Positions 17,101-26,938 of a stretch of DNA of 64,000 nt are shown piece by piece (positions within the stretch are counted from its first letter, which is position 1; the number at the start of each line of letters is the position of its first letter). The notes below the pieces were generated by a model. The model saw nothing but the letters and a program-made list of their open reading frames with translations. It did no database searches and was not told the DNA's origin. The DNA is from Novilysobacter antarcticus (GTDB lineage: Bacteria > Pseudomonadota > Gammaproteobacteria > Xanthomonadales > Xanthomonadaceae), in assembly GCF_019802285.1 (NCBI RefSeq), contig NZ_JAIEUJ010000002.1:868001-932000 (forward strand). The letters run 5' to 3'. The position numbers and the translations under genes are program-made.

Positions 17101-19947
17101 GCCGACGGCAATCCCGTCTACACCAACACCGTGGCCTCGGCGGACGACAGCACCGCGATCGGTTCCGGTGCCAACGCTTCCGAGGTCGGTGCCACGGCGC
17201 TGGGTGCGGGCGCCGACGCATCGGGTGCCTACGCCACCGCCAGCGGCAGCGAGGCGGTCGCGTCGGGCCTGCAGAGCACCGCCAACGGCTTCCGCAGCGA
17301 GGCCGGCGGCGATGGCAGCAGCGCGATCGGCGGCTACTCCAGCGCCTCGGGCTTCCTGTCCTCGGCCATCGGCTACGGCGCCGAGGCGACCCGTGACTAC
17401 GCCACCGCGGTCGGTGCCAGCGCTTCGGCCAGCGGCGCCGACAGCACCGCGGTGGGCAGCGCCAGCATCGCCAGCGGCACCAACAGCGTTGCGCTCGGCG
17501 GCGCCCTGTTCGGGTTCCTGCCTACCGAGGCCTCGGGCGCCTACTCCACCGCCGTCGGTGGGGGCGCCTGGGCACCGGGCTACAGCACCACGGCGCTGGG
17601 CAACGCGGCGCTGGCCACGGCCGACAACAGCGTCGCCCTGGGTGCGGACTCGTATGCCAACCGGGACAACACCGTGTCGGTGGGCGATGTCGGCAATGAG
17701 CGCCAGATCACCAACGTCGCCGCCGGTACCGAGGACAACGATGCGGTGAACCTGGGACAGCTCAATGCCATCGCCGGTGTCGCCGACGAAACCAGTCGCC
17801 TGTTCAAGGCGACCGGTGAAGGCGAGGCGATCGTGGATGGCGAAGATGCGGTGGCAGCCGGCAGCGATGCCCTGGCCGAAGGCGACTACACGGTGGCCCT
17901 GGGGGCCAGCAGCAGCGCCATCGGTGAAGGTGCCAGCGCGATCGGTTCGGGCGCCATCGCGCTGGGTGATCAATCCACCGCCAGCGGCTTCAACGCCGTT
18001 GCCGCGGCGGACGGCGCGAGCGCCTACGGTGCGGGCAGTGCGGCGGCTGGCGAGGGTGCCACCGCAACCGGCGCCTACAGCAGCGCATCGGGTGAGCTCG
18101 CCACCGCAACGGGTTCGGAAAGTGAAGCTGCAGGCTACCTTGCCACTGCCACGGGCGCCGGCTCCGTCGCCAACGGCGATGGCGGCGTGGCAACCGGCGC
18201 ACTGAGCGAAGCATCGGGGGTGGAATCCACGGCCTCGGGCTTCTTCAGCCTGGCCAGTGGCGACGCCGCAACCGCCCTGGGTGCCGAGGCCTACGCCAGC
18301 GGCGTCGAATCGGCAGCGGTGGGGTTCCTGGCCGAGGCCAGCGGCGACGTCGCCACAGCGGTCGGAGCGGAATCCGTGGCCAGCGGACTGGCCTCCGCCG
18401 CAGTAGGCGCCCTGGCCGAAGCCAGCGGCGACTTCACCACCGCGGTTGGCGCGTTGTCGGCCGCAACGGGCTACAACAGCAGCGCGCTCGGCAGTGCCGC
18501 AGTAGCGGAGGGCGAGGACAGCACCGCACTGGGCTCGGACAGCCTTGCCGAAGCCGAGGGCAGCGTTGCCCTAGGTGCCGGCTCCTACGCGGACCGCGCC
18601 GATACCGTCTCGGTTGGCAGCAGCGGGCATGAGCGGCAGATCACCAATGTCGCTGCCGGCAGCATGGACACGGATGCGGCCAACATGGCGCAGATGGGTG
18701 CCATGGCCAATGCCTTGGGCGGGGGAGCCGGGTTCTCCGGGGGCGTGTTCAGCGCACCCAGCTACATGATCCAGGGCAACAGCTACGGCAACGTGGGTGA
18801 CGCCTTCGCCGCCGTGGACGGCCGCCTGAGCTCGCTGCAGAACAGTGTTGACAACTTCACCGGACCGCAGGGTCCGGCGGGCCCGCAAGGCCCAATCGGC
18901 CCGACTGGACCGACCGGACCGCAGGGCGCGGACGGCCCGGCCGGGCCGACTGGTCCCACCGGGCCCACGGGTCCGCAGGGTCCCAAGGGCGACAGCATCG
19001 TGGGCGATACCGGTCCGCAGGGTCCCCAGGGCCCGACCGGGCCAACGGGTCCGACCGGCCCAACCGGGCCGACGGGTCCACAAGGTCCGCAGGGACCCGG
19101 CGGCAGCGGCGTTGCTGCTGAGAACAGCGTCACACCCGGCAAGGGTGGCGGTCTGGCCATCGGCGAAGGCAGCGTCGCCGTCGACGAGAACGACACGGCC
19201 ATCGGCAACAACGCGGTCGTTGGCGCTGCCAACAGCACTGCTCTGGGCAACAACAGCAACGTGGACCCGGCAGCCAACGACGCGGTAGCCATCGGTGCCG
19301 ACACCGATGTGTCCGCGAGCGGGGGCACCGCGCTTGGCCAGGGATCGTCGGTAACGGCGCAGGGGGCGGTTGCCCTCGGCCAGGGATCGGTCGCCGATGA
19401 AGCCAACACGGTTTCGGTGGGGTCCACGGCCAATCAGCGCCGGGTCACCAACGTTGCTGCCGGCACCCAGGCCAACGATGCCGCCAATGTCGGCCAGATG
19501 CAGGCCGGCAACGCGGCAACCTTGGATGCGTCGCGCAGCTACACCGACACCACCGCAACGCAGACCTTGAACGCCTCGTACAACTACACCGATACCAGCA
19601 CGACCAACGCGCTGAACTCGGCCAAGGCGTACACCGACCAGCGCATGACCGTCATCACCGACGACTTCAACATGCTCCGCGGTGAGGTGAACGATCGCTT
19701 CTACGAGGTCGACAAGCGCTTCGACCAGATGGGCGCGATGAGCGCGGCGATGCTGAACATGGCCACCAGCGCCGCCGGTGTGCGCACCCAGAACCGGGTG
19801 GGCGTGGGCGTGGGCGTGCAGGGCGGTCAAGCCGCACTTTCGCTGGGTTACCAGCGGGCCCTGTCCGACCGCGCCACCGTCACCTTCGGCGGTGCGATGA
19901 GCGGGGACGACACCTCGGTCGGCGCCGGTGTGGGCTTCGGCTGGTAA
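14173..19947 (+). CDS. Giant YadA-type trimeric autotransporter adhesin with a collagen-like segment
   Basis: 1,924 residues. Order of parts: an extended signal peptide (1-44, hydrophobic core [13 protein letters not shown], cleavage near MAA/ET); a very long head of 14-residue Hep/Hag beta-roll repeats (STAVGxxAxASGxxA type, ~50-1500) broken by six ERQ(I/V)TNVAAGT-type neck/insert motifs near residues 190, 520, 827, 1166, 1477 and 1745; a collagen-like Gly-Pro-X run (1564-1646) with one two-residue break (GDS-IV-GDT); a second short head ([13 protein letters not shown] onward); a coiled-coil stalk ([15 protein letters not shown] to VDKRFDQM); and a four-strand YadA anchor ending in GFGW. Such proteins trimerise in the outer membrane (type Vc secretion) and bind host or matrix surfaces or each other. 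It contains a 707-bp internal duplication and is closed by a hairpin at 19953. Confidence 0.96.
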   Translation: MPVSTTPNSAAASATSNRHSLARRAPLYVALATVLAMSSTGVMAAETCKTSDSANGSVATGAQALACGEGSVASRKGATAIGAYSSATGKEATAVGNNASASKASATALGANATASSKSATAVGASAEASGSDSIAAGDSAYAEGSGSSAIGSGSYAGADESTAIGYLAEATADNSVALGANSLADRENTVSVGAAGSERQVTNVAAGTQGTDAVNLDQLNDVAAVADETNKYFKASGEGEAIVDGDDAVAAGSDAYAGADYATAIGASSNALGEGASAFGSGAMAAGDYATASGFNATATGTDSLASGSGSEAVGDDSTAVGSGAAALETGSTAVGADAQASGAYATANGTESVAAGTQSTANGFRSEAGGDGSSAIGGYSSASGFLSSAIGYSTDASGDYATAVGVGAAAAGMSSTAVGESADASGLESTAVGGTAFGFIATEATGEGSAAFGNGAWASGDESTSIGWLSSADADGSTALGAASWAAEADSTALGYGAYADAGNSVALGAGSVADRENSVSVGEVGGERQITNVAAGTQGTDAVNLDQLNDVAAVADETNKYFKATGSDNSDAGAYAEGDDATAAGEAANAIGNGASAYGAGADAMADGATATGYNSLALGEDSTAVGSGAAALETGSTAVGADAQASGAYATANGTESVAAGTQSTANGFRSEAGGDGSSAIGGYSSASGFLSSAIGYSTDASGDYATAVGVGAAAAGMSSTAVGESADASGLESTAVGGTAFGFIATEATGEGSAAFGNGAWASGDESTSIGWLSSADADGSTALGAASWAAEADSTALGYGAYAAAGNSVALGAGSVADRENSVSVGEAGGERQITNVAAGTQGTDAVNLDQLNEVAGVADETNRLFKASGEGEAIVDGEDAVAAGSDAYAGADYATAIGASSSAFGEGASAFGSGALAVGDYATASGYNASAIGNDSIASGSGSEASGNSSVAVGGRRAVLDDNGNPVLDADGNPVYTNTVASADDSTAIGSGANASEVGATALGAGADASGAYATASGSEAVASGLQSTANGFRSEAGGDGSSAIGGYSSASGFLSSAIGYGAEATRDYATAVGASASASGADSTAVGSASIASGTNSVALGGALFGFLPTEASGAYSTAVGGGAWAPGYSTTALGNAALATADNSVALGADSYANRDNTVSVGDVGNERQITNVAAGTEDNDAVNLGQLNAIAGVADETSRLFKATGEGEAIVDGEDAVAAGSDALAEGDYTVALGASSSAIGEGASAIGSGAIALGDQSTASGFNAVAAADGASAYGAGSAAAGEGATATGAYSSASGELATATGSESEAAGYLATATGAGSVANGDGGVATGALSEASGVESTASGFFSLASGDAATALGAEAYASGVESAAVGFLAEASGDVATAVGAESVASGLASAAVGALAEASGDFTTAVGALSAATGYNSSALGSAAVAEGEDSTALGSDSLAEAEGSVALGAGSYADRADTVSVGSSGHERQITNVAAGSMDTDAANMAQMGAMANALGGGAGFSGGVFSAPSYMIQGNSYGNVGDAFAAVDGRLSSLQNSVDNFTGPQGPAGPQGPIGPTGPTGPQGADGPAGPTGPTGPTGPQGPKGDSIVGDTGPQGPQGPTGPTGPTGPTGPTGPQGPQGPGGSGVAAENSVTPGKGGGLAIGEGSVAVDENDTAIGNNAVVGAANSTALGNNSNVDPAANDAVAIGADTDVSASGGTALGQGSSVTAQGAVALGQGSVADEANTVSVGSTANQRRVTNVAAGTQANDAANVGQMQAGNAATLDASRSYTDTTATQTLNASYNYTDTSTTNALNSAKAYTDQRMTVITDDFNMLRGEVNDRFYEVDKRFDQMGAMSAAMLNMATSAAGVRTQNRVGVGVGVQGGQAALSLGYQRALSDRATVTFGGAMSGDDTSVGAGVGFGW
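15116..15830 (+). repeat. Long internal direct repeat, copy 1 (adhesin head)
   Basis: First copy of a ~710-bp segment repeated exactly 921 bp downstream. The first ~240 bp are almost identical at DNA level; later parts differ mainly at silent positions. It encodes about 235 residues of head repeats and the neck motif. Confidence 0.92.
16037..16751 (+). repeat. Long internal direct repeat, copy 2 (adhesin head)
   Basis: Second copy, offset 921 bp (307 codons) from copy 1. The protein differs at only two positions that I could find (Asp/Ala in GYGAYA(D/A)AGNS and Val/Ala in VGE(V/A)GGERQ). A third, more diverged relative starts near 17185. Confidence 0.92.
18862..19110 (+). repeat. Collagen-like Gly-X-Y coding tract
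   Basis: About 27 Gly-X-Y triplets, mostly GPT and GPQ, encoded in frame within the adhesin: 15 triplets, a two-residue interruption (Ile-Val), then 12 more. At DNA level it is a GGNCCN repeat and is expected to be slippage-prone. Confidence 0.93.
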
Positions 19948-19952
19948 GCCTT

Positions 19953-19980
19953 GGCGTCGCGGGTTCCGGCCCGCGACGCC
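19953..19980 (+). terminator. Terminator-like hairpin after the adhesin gene
   Basis: GGCGTCGCGGG and CCCGCGACGCC form a perfect 11-bp stem with a TTCCGG loop, 5 nt after the stop. Only a mixed AT stretch follows instead of a T run, so termination may be partial. Confidence 0.5.
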
Positions 19981-20093
19981 GACCACGAATTTCTGATTGC
20001 TGCTCCTGCTCCATTTTTTACTTCTGATCCTGCAACTGTTCCAACCATTGCTTAGCGCACCACCTGACACACACCACAACCAGGAAGAACCAG

Positions 20094-21950
20094 ATGACTC
20101 GCAAGAACCCATCGTTCCGCATCAGCCTGCTCGCCACCGCGGTTGCCGTGACCCTCGCCGCCCCCGCAGCGATGGCCGCCAGCACCACCAAGCTGGAGAC
20201 CCGTGAGGCGCCCAGCGCCGCCACCGCCGCAGCGCCAGGCGCGCGACTGATCGTCACCTACCGCAATGCCGCGGCACCCCAATCCGTCAAGTTGCGCACC
20301 GTCAACAACGCCGCCGCGCGCAGCCGCTCGATGACCGCCGCATCGGCACGCACCGGCAGCAAGGCCCCGTCGGCGACGCTGATGCGCAAGCTTGCCGTTG
20401 GCGCCGACCTCATCCGCCTGGACCGCAAGCTTGGCTCGACCGAGCTCAACAACCTGGTGCGCGAGCTGAAGGCCGACCCGGCCGTCGCATCCGTCGAAAT
20501 CGACGAAATGATGCAGCACACCGGCACGGCACGCATCAAGACGGACATGCAGCCCCAGCTGACGCCCGACGACCAGTACTACGCCCAGTACAACTGGCAC
20601 CTGCAGGACAACGCGGGCGGCATCCGCGCCCCGGCCGCGTGGGATGTCTCCACCGGCGAGGGCGTGGTCGTGGCGGTGATCGACACCGGCATCGTCGAGC
20701 ATCCGGATATGGACGCGAACATGCTGTTCGGCTACGACTTCATCAGCGACAAGGATGTTTCACGACGTCCAACCGATGAGCGCGTACCCGGCGCGCACGA
20801 CTACGGCGACTGGAACGATGATCCGGCCGAGTGCCAGGTGGGCGAAAGCTCCTTCCACGGCACCCACGTCGCTGGCACGGTTGCCGAGCTGACCAACAAC
20901 GGTATCGGCATGGCCGGTATTGCCCATAACGCCAAGGTCCTTCCGATCCGTGCCCTGGGCCGCTGCGGCGGCTACACCTCCGATATCGCCGACGCCATCG
21001 TCTGGGCGGCCGGCGGCGAAGTCCCCGGCGTGCCGACCAACCCCAACCCGGCCGAGATCATCAACATGAGCCTGGGTGGATCGGGCTCTTGCAAAGCGAT
21101 CAGCCAGACGGCGATCAACCAGGCCGTCGCACTGGGCACCACCGTCGTGGTCGCCGCAGGCAACAGCAACTCGGAAGTTGCGAACTTCAGTCCTGCCAGC
21201 TGCGACAACGTGATTTCCGTCGCCGCCGGCCGGATCACCGGCGGACGCGCGTCCTACTCCAACTACGGCGCCAAGATCGACCTGACCGGCCCCGGCGGCG
21301 GCGGCGGCGTGGACGGCAACCCCAACGGTTACGTCTGGCAGGCGGCCAACGACTCGGCAACCTCACCGGAAGAAGGCCAGCCCACCTACATGGGCATGGC
21401 CGGTACCTCTATGGCGTCCCCGCACGTGGCCGGCGTTGCCGCGCTGGTCCAGAGCGCGGTGGTAGCCGCCGGCGGCGCGCCCAAGACCCCCGCCGAGCTG
21501 GAAGCGATCCTGGTCCAGAGCGCGCGTGCGTTCCCGGCCACCCCGGACAAGCCGATCGGCAGCGGACTGCTGGATGCCCCGGCCGCCCTGGCCAAGGCAA
21601 TGGAAGTCCCGTGTGATCCGGACGTCGAGGAGTGCGCACCCGACGCGATCGAACTTAGCAACATGGTTCCGGTCGGCAACCTGTCGGGCACCTCGGGCAG
21701 CGAGACCCTCTTCAGCTTCGAGGTTCCGGCGGGCACCAAGCTGTTCAACCTGATGACCTACGGCGGCACCGGCAACGCCAGTGTCTATGTCAGCGCCGAT
21801 GAAGCCCCCTCGGCCGACGCGTATGGCTACAAGTCGACCCGCCCGGGCAACAACGAGACCGTCCGCGTCAGCAACCCGGAAGCGACCACGTACTACATCC
21901 TCGTGACCGGCAGCTACAACGGCATGACGATCCAGGCTCGCGCGAACTGA
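20094..21950 (+). CDS. Secreted subtilisin-like serine protease (S8) with C-terminal PPC domain
   Basis: 618 residues. Signal peptide 1-28 (ISLLATAVAVTLAAPAAMA), an inhibitor-like propeptide to about residue 165, then a peptidase S8 domain with the triad Asp197 (VIDTGI), His255 (FHGTHVAGT) and Ser439 (GTSMASPHVAG). After about residue 510, an acidic two-cysteine linker (CDPDVEEC) leads to a pre-peptidase C-terminal (PPC) beta domain that is usually removed after secretion. Related xanthomonad enzymes leave the cell by type II secretion and act as extracellular proteases. AGGAAGA gives the start. It follows the adhesin on the same strand 146 nt on and ends in a strong terminator. Confidence 0.96.
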   Translation: MTRKNPSFRISLLATAVAVTLAAPAAMAASTTKLETREAPSAATAAAPGARLIVTYRNAAAPQSVKLRTVNNAAARSRSMTAASARTGSKAPSATLMRKLAVGADLIRLDRKLGSTELNNLVRELKADPAVASVEIDEMMQHTGTARIKTDMQPQLTPDDQYYAQYNWHLQDNAGGIRAPAAWDVSTGEGVVVAVIDTGIVEHPDMDANMLFGYDFISDKDVSRRPTDERVPGAHDYGDWNDDPAECQVGESSFHGTHVAGTVAELTNNGIGMAGIAHNAKVLPIRALGRCGGYTSDIADAIVWAAGGEVPGVPTNPNPAEIINMSLGGSGSCKAISQTAINQAVALGTTVVVAAGNSNSEVANFSPASCDNVISVAAGRITGGRASYSNYGAKIDLTGPGGGGGVDGNPNGYVWQAANDSATSPEEGQPTYMGMAGTSMASPHVAGVAALVQSAVVAAGGAPKTPAELEAILVQSARAFPATPDKPIGSGLLDAPAALAKAMEVPCDPDVEECAPDAIELSNMVPVGNLSGTSGSETLFSFEVPAGTKLFNLMTYGGTGNASVYVSADEAPSADAYGYKSTRPGNNETVRVSNPEATTYYILVTGSYNGMTIQARAN

Positions 21951-21969
21951 TCCAGAAGCACCGTAGCTA

Positions 21970-22003
21970 AAACGAGACCCCGGCTCCGGCCGGGGTTTTT
22001 TTT
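21970..22003 (+). terminator. Protease gene terminator
   Basis: ACCCCGGC, TCC, GGCCGGGGT stem followed by eight T, about 20 nt after the protease stop. Confidence 0.9.
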
Positions 22004-22070
22004 GCGCGCAAGGACGGCCGTGCCGGCTCGGATACACTTCCCGCACCTTCGTTGATAAGGACGGCCGTCC

Positions 22071-22976
22071 ATGCGCCAGTGCGTGTCTGCTTCCTCCCTC
22101 CTGGGTGCGCTCCTGCTGCTCTCGGGCTGCCAGCACATGGCGACGGTGCCGGTCGGGCAGTCCACCGGGCAGGTCGACAGGGCGCACAGCAAGGCCGTGG
22201 TTGCCGATGACAACCTGCACGCCGTGACCTGGATGCAGACCTCAGCCGAGTACCGGGCCAACTCGATCCAAACCTATCGCGCGGCGCTGGCGCAGCTGGG
22301 TGCCGCCTTGGCCGACCCGCAGTGGGACGCCCTGGTACCGTCGGACCGCGTTGTGCCGGCCGCCGGCCTGAAGCCGGCGGTGGTGGTCGACATCGACGAG
22401 ACCGTGCTGGACAACTCGCCCTACCAGGTCCGGCTGATCCGTTCCGGGCTCGCGTATGACGATGCAACGTGGGCGCAATGGGTCGCCGAGCAGAGCGCAC
22501 GCCCGGTGCCCGGAGCCGTCGAGTTCGCCCAGGCCGCCGATGCGCTCGGCATCACCCTCATCTACCTCTCCAACCGCACCCTGGACCAGCGCACGGCCAG
22601 CCTGGCCAACCTGCGCGCGGTCGGATTCCCGGTTGCCGACGAGTCGGTGTATCTCGGCAAGGGCATGCCCGTCGAGGGCTGCCAGCAGGCCTCGGGCAGC
22701 GAGAAACATTGCCGCCGCCAATGGGTCAGCCGGAAATACCGCGTGCTGATGCAGTTCGGCGACCAGCTGGGCGACTTCGTCCAGCCAAGCCCCAATACGA
22801 CGGAGAACCGCGCCGAGTTGATGCGACGCTACGGCAGCTGGTTTGGCGAGCGCTGGTGGATGCTGGCCAACCCGAGCTATGGCGACTGGCAGCCGGCCCT
22901 GTTCAACAACGATTGGAGCCTGCCCCCGGAAGCACAACGTGCGGCCAAACAGCGTGCACTGGATGCGCGCGACTGA
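22071..22976 (+). CDS. Lipoprotein HAD acid phosphatase, e(P4)/OlpA type
   Basis: 301 residues. N-terminal lipoprotein signal with lipobox LLSGC (Cys20), so the mature protein is membrane-anchored. It is a class C (HAD subfamily IIIB) phosphatase: motif I is VVDIDETVLDNSPYQ, with the nucleophile Asp and acid/base Asp; YLSNRT serves as motif II and the FGDQLGDF acidic loop as motif IV. The Haemophilus homologue e(P4) is a surface 5'-nucleotidase/NMN phosphatase used in nucleotide scavenging, which would fit the nucleoside permease elsewhere in the window. AAGGA precedes the ATG. Confidence 0.93.
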   Translation: MRQCVSASSLLGALLLLSGCQHMATVPVGQSTGQVDRAHSKAVVADDNLHAVTWMQTSAEYRANSIQTYRAALAQLGAALADPQWDALVPSDRVVPAAGLKPAVVVDIDETVLDNSPYQVRLIRSGLAYDDATWAQWVAEQSARPVPGAVEFAQAADALGITLIYLSNRTLDQRTASLANLRAVGFPVADESVYLGKGMPVEGCQQASGSEKHCRRQWVSRKYRVLMQFGDQLGDFVQPSPNTTENRAELMRRYGSWFGERWWMLANPSYGDWQPALFNNDWSLPPEAQRAAKQRALDARD

Positions 22977-23084
22977 TCCAGCAGCGCTCGCTGCAGGTCA
23001 ATCGGCCATTTCGCGACCGGCTTGGCTTGTGGGCCGCGCCAGCGACTCCGATGATGGCGGATTGCGACTGGGGAGCCGCAACTG

Positions 23085-24023
23085 ATGACCCTGATACGAC
23101 GCAGCATTTCCGCGTCCACGCCCTACACGGCGGCGATCGTGATGGCCGCGGCCATTATTGCCGGCGGTTGCAACCGCCATGCGGAGCCGGCAGCCGTTGC
23201 TGGCACCGGCGACACGCCCGTGGCAGCCGTCCAGCAGCTGGTCAAGGACCTGCGTGGGAACGATCTGGTGGCGTACGCCGAACACGCGCTGCCGCCGAAG
23301 CTGCATCAGGATGTCGCGATGGCCTGGTCGGAAGGCCGCACTACATGGCCGCTGTCGGAGCTGCCGTTGAGCGAGCAACTGCCCGGCTTCATCGTCACCT
23401 TGGCCGAACCCGACGCCGAGAAGACCCTGCTTGCCGCCTTCCACCGCCAGTTTTTCCGCGCCGACCGCGAACTGCGCACCGCCGCGTCAACGCTGGGGCT
23501 GTTCGCAGCGCAGTACGTGGAACACAGCAACAACTACAGCGACGCCGAGCGGGAACACTACGTGCAGTTGATCGTCGCACTCAGCACCTGGGGATCGAAT
23601 GCCCCGCTGTCGGATCCCGCCTTGGCCAAGGCCGCCGTGCCGCAGCTGGTGGCCGCGGCGCGGCTGACCGGCCTGGGTCAGGCCGGGGCACTGCGCCAGG
23701 CGGGAATGGAGCGCAGCTTGACGCGGCTGGGCCCCTTTCTGGCCCGATTGAAGACTGTTCTTGACACGTATGGGCTGGATATCGATGGCGCCCTGGATGG
23801 CGCCCAGATCCGCCTGATCGAGCAAACCGGCGACACCGCTCAGGTGAGCCTTGCCTACACCCTGGCAGGCGAGACGATCGACGCGCAGATCATGCTGGAG
23901 CGACGGGAGGGCCGCTGGTATCTCAGCAACCTGCTGCGCCATGCGCAGGAACAGGCGGCCACTCCCTCCCCCTTGGCCACGCCGGCGGGACCTGACGCCC
24001 TGTCAAAGCCCCTCCGGCACTGA
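23085..24023 (+). CDS. Putative lipoprotein of unknown function
   Basis: 312 residues. Signal peptide with lipobox IIAGGC (Cys near residue 29). The rest is a mostly helical soluble domain without a motif I recognise; two features stand out, a V-A-A-V-Q-Q-L-V-K-D-L-R start like many small periplasmic DUFs, and a C-terminal beta segment (AQVSLAYTLAGETIDAQIMLERREGRWYL) that looks like an NTF2/DUF4878-type strand pair. It sits 108 nt after the phosphatase lipoprotein on the same strand and 30-40 nt before plsB. Start ATG at 23085 has only a weak ribosome site (GGGGAGCC). Confidence 0.8.
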   Translation: MTLIRRSISASTPYTAAIVMAAAIIAGGCNRHAEPAAVAGTGDTPVAAVQQLVKDLRGNDLVAYAEHALPPKLHQDVAMAWSEGRTTWPLSELPLSEQLPGFIVTLAEPDAEKTLLAAFHRQFFRADRELRTAASTLGLFAAQYVEHSNNYSDAEREHYVQLIVALSTWGSNAPLSDPALAKAAVPQLVAAARLTGLGQAGALRQAGMERSLTRLGPFLARLKTVLDTYGLDIDGALDGAQIRLIEQTGDTAQVSLAYTLAGETIDAQIMLERREGRWYLSNLLRHAQEQAATPSPLATPAGPDALSKPLRH

Positions 24024-24048
24024 TACGCGGTCGCAGACAGCGAACCGG

Positions 24049-24054
24049 CATAAT
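24049..24054 (+). promoter_or_regulatory. -10 box overlapping an upstream ATG of plsB
   Basis: CATAAT covers the first in-frame ATG (24053). RNA would start near 24061, one base before the second ATG at 24062. This argues for the second start and a leaderless mRNA. Confidence 0.4.
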
Positions 24055-24061
24055 GGCGCCA

Positions 24062-26794
24062 ATGCCTAACCAGCCCCCCCTGCCATTCTCCTCGGAGGAT
24101 CAATCGGCACCCGACGACGCCGCGGCGCCCCGCAGCGACGGGGCCGGCCACCAACCGCCCGGCGCGCCCGAGTCCACCAGCGCGTTCGAGCCGGGCGCAA
24201 CCATGGGTGGCGATTCCGTTTCGGTGAATCCAGAGAACGCCCGCGTACCTGCCCTGGCCCGCGCCGCCGGCCGGCGGCCCTGGTGGGCGCGGCTGCTGGG
24301 AGGGCTGCTGTCGCCGTGGATATCCCTGACGGTAGAGCCGGCCAACCCGCTCAGCCATGCACCGCAACTGGCCGAGAAGCCGGTGTGCTACGTCATCGAG
24401 CACTACGGGATGTCCAACGCCCTGATCCTGGACCAGGCCTGCCGCAGCCAAGGCCTGCCCTCGCCACTGCGGCCGCTGCCAGGCGACCCGCTGGGCCGCA
24501 AGCGCGCCTATGTCGCCCTGTCGCGACGCAACGCAAGCGCATTGGGACCTTTGCAGCACCCGCTCAGCCCGCAACAACCCACCTCCAAGAGCCACTCCAC
24601 CTCGCTGGCGCGTCTGCTCGATGCGCATCGCGATGACCCGGCACTGGACGTGCAACTCGTACCGGTTTCGATCTTCGTCGGCCGCGCGCCGGACAAGACC
24701 AGTGGCTGGTTCTCGGTGCTGTTCTCGGAAAACTGGGCGCTGGTGGGCCGCTTCCGCCGTTTCCTGGCGATCCTTCTCAACGGCCGCAGCACCACCGTGC
24801 GATTTGCCCCGCCGATAAGTCTGCGCGGGATCATTGCCGAGGACCTGCCGGCCGAACGCACCGTGCGCAAGCTCTCGCGCGTGCTGCGCACGCACTTCCG
24901 CCGCATCCGCGCCGCGGTGATCGGGCCCGACCTGTCAACCCGGCGCCTGCTGGTGGACAAGGTGCTGGCCACCGACTCGGTCAAGGACGCAATTGCCGAC
25001 CAGGCACGGCGCGACAACTCCACGCCCGGCGAAGCGTGGAAGAAGGCCCATGGCTACGCCTATGAGATCGCCGCCGACTACTCACACCCCGTGGTCCGTT
25101 CCGCCAGCTTCCTGCTCACACCGGTGTGGAACCGGATTTACCGCGGCGTGCTGGTCCACCATCTGGACAAGCTCAAGCAGGCCGCGCCCGGCCATGAAGT
25201 GATCTACGTGCCCTGCCACCGCAGCCACATGGATTACCTGCTGTTGAGCTACCTGCTCTACACCCGCGGCATCGTGCCGCCGCATATCGTCGCCGGCATC
25301 AACCTCAACCTGCCAGTCATCGGCACCCTGCTGCGCAAGGGCGGCGCCTTCTTCATCCGCCGCAGCATCCGCGGCAGCGCGCTCTACTCCACCGTGCTCA
25401 GCGAATACGTCGCCAAGCTGGTGTCGGGTGGCTACTCCATCGAGTACTTCGTCGAGGGCGGGCGCTCACGCACCGGCCGCCTGTTGCCGCCCAAGGGCGG
25501 GATGGTGTCGATGACGGTGCGTGCCTTCCTGCGCCAGCCCACCCGCCCGGTGCTGTTCCAGCCCGTCTACATCGGCTACGAGAAGCTGATGGAAGGCAAC
25601 AGTTACCTGGACGAGCTGTCGGGCAAGCCGAAGAAGGGCGAGTCGGTCTGGCAGTTGCTGGGCGGCATCCCCAAGGTGCTGCGCTCCAACTACGGCCAGG
25701 TGGTGGTCAACTTCGGCGAACCGATCAAGCTCGACGAGGTGCTGGCCGAGCACGCACCTGAATGGGACGGCAAGTCGCTGGGCGACGACGAGAAGCCGGC
25801 GTGGCTGTCGGGGGCGGTCGACTCTCTGGCCCAGCGCATCCAGGTCAACGTCAACCGCGCCGCCGACGTCAATCCGATCAACCTGCTGGCATTGGCGCTG
25901 CTGTCCACGCCCAAGCATGCAATGGGCGAAGGCGACCTGCTGGCCCAGATCGCCCTGTCAAAGACACTACTGGCCGAACTGCCCTACTCCGACCGCACGA
26001 CCGTCACCCCGCATACGCCGGCGCAGATCATCGCCCACGGCGAGGACATCGGCGTGCTGACCCGCACCGCCCATCCGTTGGGCGACGTGCTGCTCGTGGC
26101 CGGCGACCAGGCGGTCCTGCTGAGCTATTTCCGCAACAACGTGGTGCATCTGTTCACCGCGACCTCGTGGATCGCCTGCTGTTTCCAGAACAACCGGCGG
26201 ATGGCTCAGGAAAGCGTCCTGCGACTGGGCCGCAGCGTTTACCCGTTCCTGCAAGCCGAGCTGTTCCTGCCCTGGAGCGAGGAAGAGTTCGTCCAGCGCC
26301 TGACCCGCACCATCGATGTGTTCGTGCGTGAGGGCCTGCTGGAGCGGGTCAACGACGAGGAAGGCGGCATCCTTGCCCGCAACGCCGGCCAGACCGACGA
26401 GGTGTTCCGTCTGCGCGCCATCGGCCACTCGTTGCAACAGGCGTTTGAGCGCTACTACATCACCATCTCGGTGCTGGTGAAAAACGGCAGCGGTACGCTG
26501 TCCACCGGCCAGCTGGAGAGCCTGTGCCAACTGGCCGCGCAGCGGCTGAGCCTGCTGTACGCGCCGGCGGCTCCGGAGTTCTTCGACAAGACCCTGTTCC
26601 GCGGCTTCATCCAGAAGCTGCGCGAGTTGGGGCTGGTCCGGCTGGACGAGAATGCCAAGCTCGTTTTCGAGCTGCCACTGGAGGCGTGGGCACGCGATGC
26701 GCGATTCATCCTGGGCCGGGAACTGCGCCACAGCATCGAGAAGGTGAGCCCGGAAGCGGCACGATCGGACGAGGATCCCGCGGCCACAGAATGA
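24062..26794 (+). CDS. plsB: Glycerol-3-phosphate 1-O-acyltransferase
   Basis: About 910 residues. PlsB performs the first step of phospholipid synthesis, acylating sn-glycerol-3-phosphate at position 1 from acyl-ACP or acyl-CoA at the inner membrane. The acyltransferase block is intact: HRSHMD (HX4D, around residue 386), GAFFIRRSIRG, YFVEGGRSRTGRLLPPKGGM (substrate-binding) and PVYIGYEKLMEG. The first ~70 residues are disordered and Pro/Ala/Ser-rich. I prefer the ATG at 24062 over 24053 because a -10 box overlaps the latter. It is followed by cfa, another membrane lipid gene, on the same strand after 144 nt. Confidence 0.96.
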   Translation: MPNQPPLPFSSEDQSAPDDAAAPRSDGAGHQPPGAPESTSAFEPGATMGGDSVSVNPENARVPALARAAGRRPWWARLLGGLLSPWISLTVEPANPLSHAPQLAEKPVCYVIEHYGMSNALILDQACRSQGLPSPLRPLPGDPLGRKRAYVALSRRNASALGPLQHPLSPQQPTSKSHSTSLARLLDAHRDDPALDVQLVPVSIFVGRAPDKTSGWFSVLFSENWALVGRFRRFLAILLNGRSTTVRFAPPISLRGIIAEDLPAERTVRKLSRVLRTHFRRIRAAVIGPDLSTRRLLVDKVLATDSVKDAIADQARRDNSTPGEAWKKAHGYAYEIAADYSHPVVRSASFLLTPVWNRIYRGVLVHHLDKLKQAAPGHEVIYVPCHRSHMDYLLLSYLLYTRGIVPPHIVAGINLNLPVIGTLLRKGGAFFIRRSIRGSALYSTVLSEYVAKLVSGGYSIEYFVEGGRSRTGRLLPPKGGMVSMTVRAFLRQPTRPVLFQPVYIGYEKLMEGNSYLDELSGKPKKGESVWQLLGGIPKVLRSNYGQVVVNFGEPIKLDEVLAEHAPEWDGKSLGDDEKPAWLSGAVDSLAQRIQVNVNRAADVNPINLLALALLSTPKHAMGEGDLLAQIALSKTLLAELPYSDRTTVTPHTPAQIIAHGEDIGVLTRTAHPLGDVLLVAGDQAVLLSYFRNNVVHLFTATSWIACCFQNNRRMAQESVLRLGRSVYPFLQAELFLPWSEEEFVQRLTRTIDVFVREGLLERVNDEEGGILARNAGQTDEVFRLRAIGHSLQQAFERYYITISVLVKNGSGTLSTGQLESLCQLAAQRLSLLYAPAAPEFFDKTLFRGFIQKLRELGLVRLDENAKLVFELPLEAWARDARFILGRELRHSIEKVSPEAARSDEDPAATE

Positions 26795-26938
26795 CTGCGG
26801 TGCACGCCTTGCCGGCGTATTTTGCCGGCGCAACTGAACGGCGCTAGGATGAACCGTGGCGATCGGCACAGTCGCGAGCCGAATGCTGGAAGTAGTCATT
26901 GAAGTACACCCGACGCGACCCCTGACCGAGGTTGCCGC

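Noticed and set aside
15004-17973. 989-codon minus-strand frame inside the adhesin gene
   Set aside because: Open because the adhesin repeats use GCC/GGC/AGC codons; composition is random Arg/Ala/Gly and lacks any domain or start signal.
24053-24061. First in-frame ATG as plsB start
   Set aside because: It overlaps the best -10 box (CATAAT), so an mRNA would not include it.
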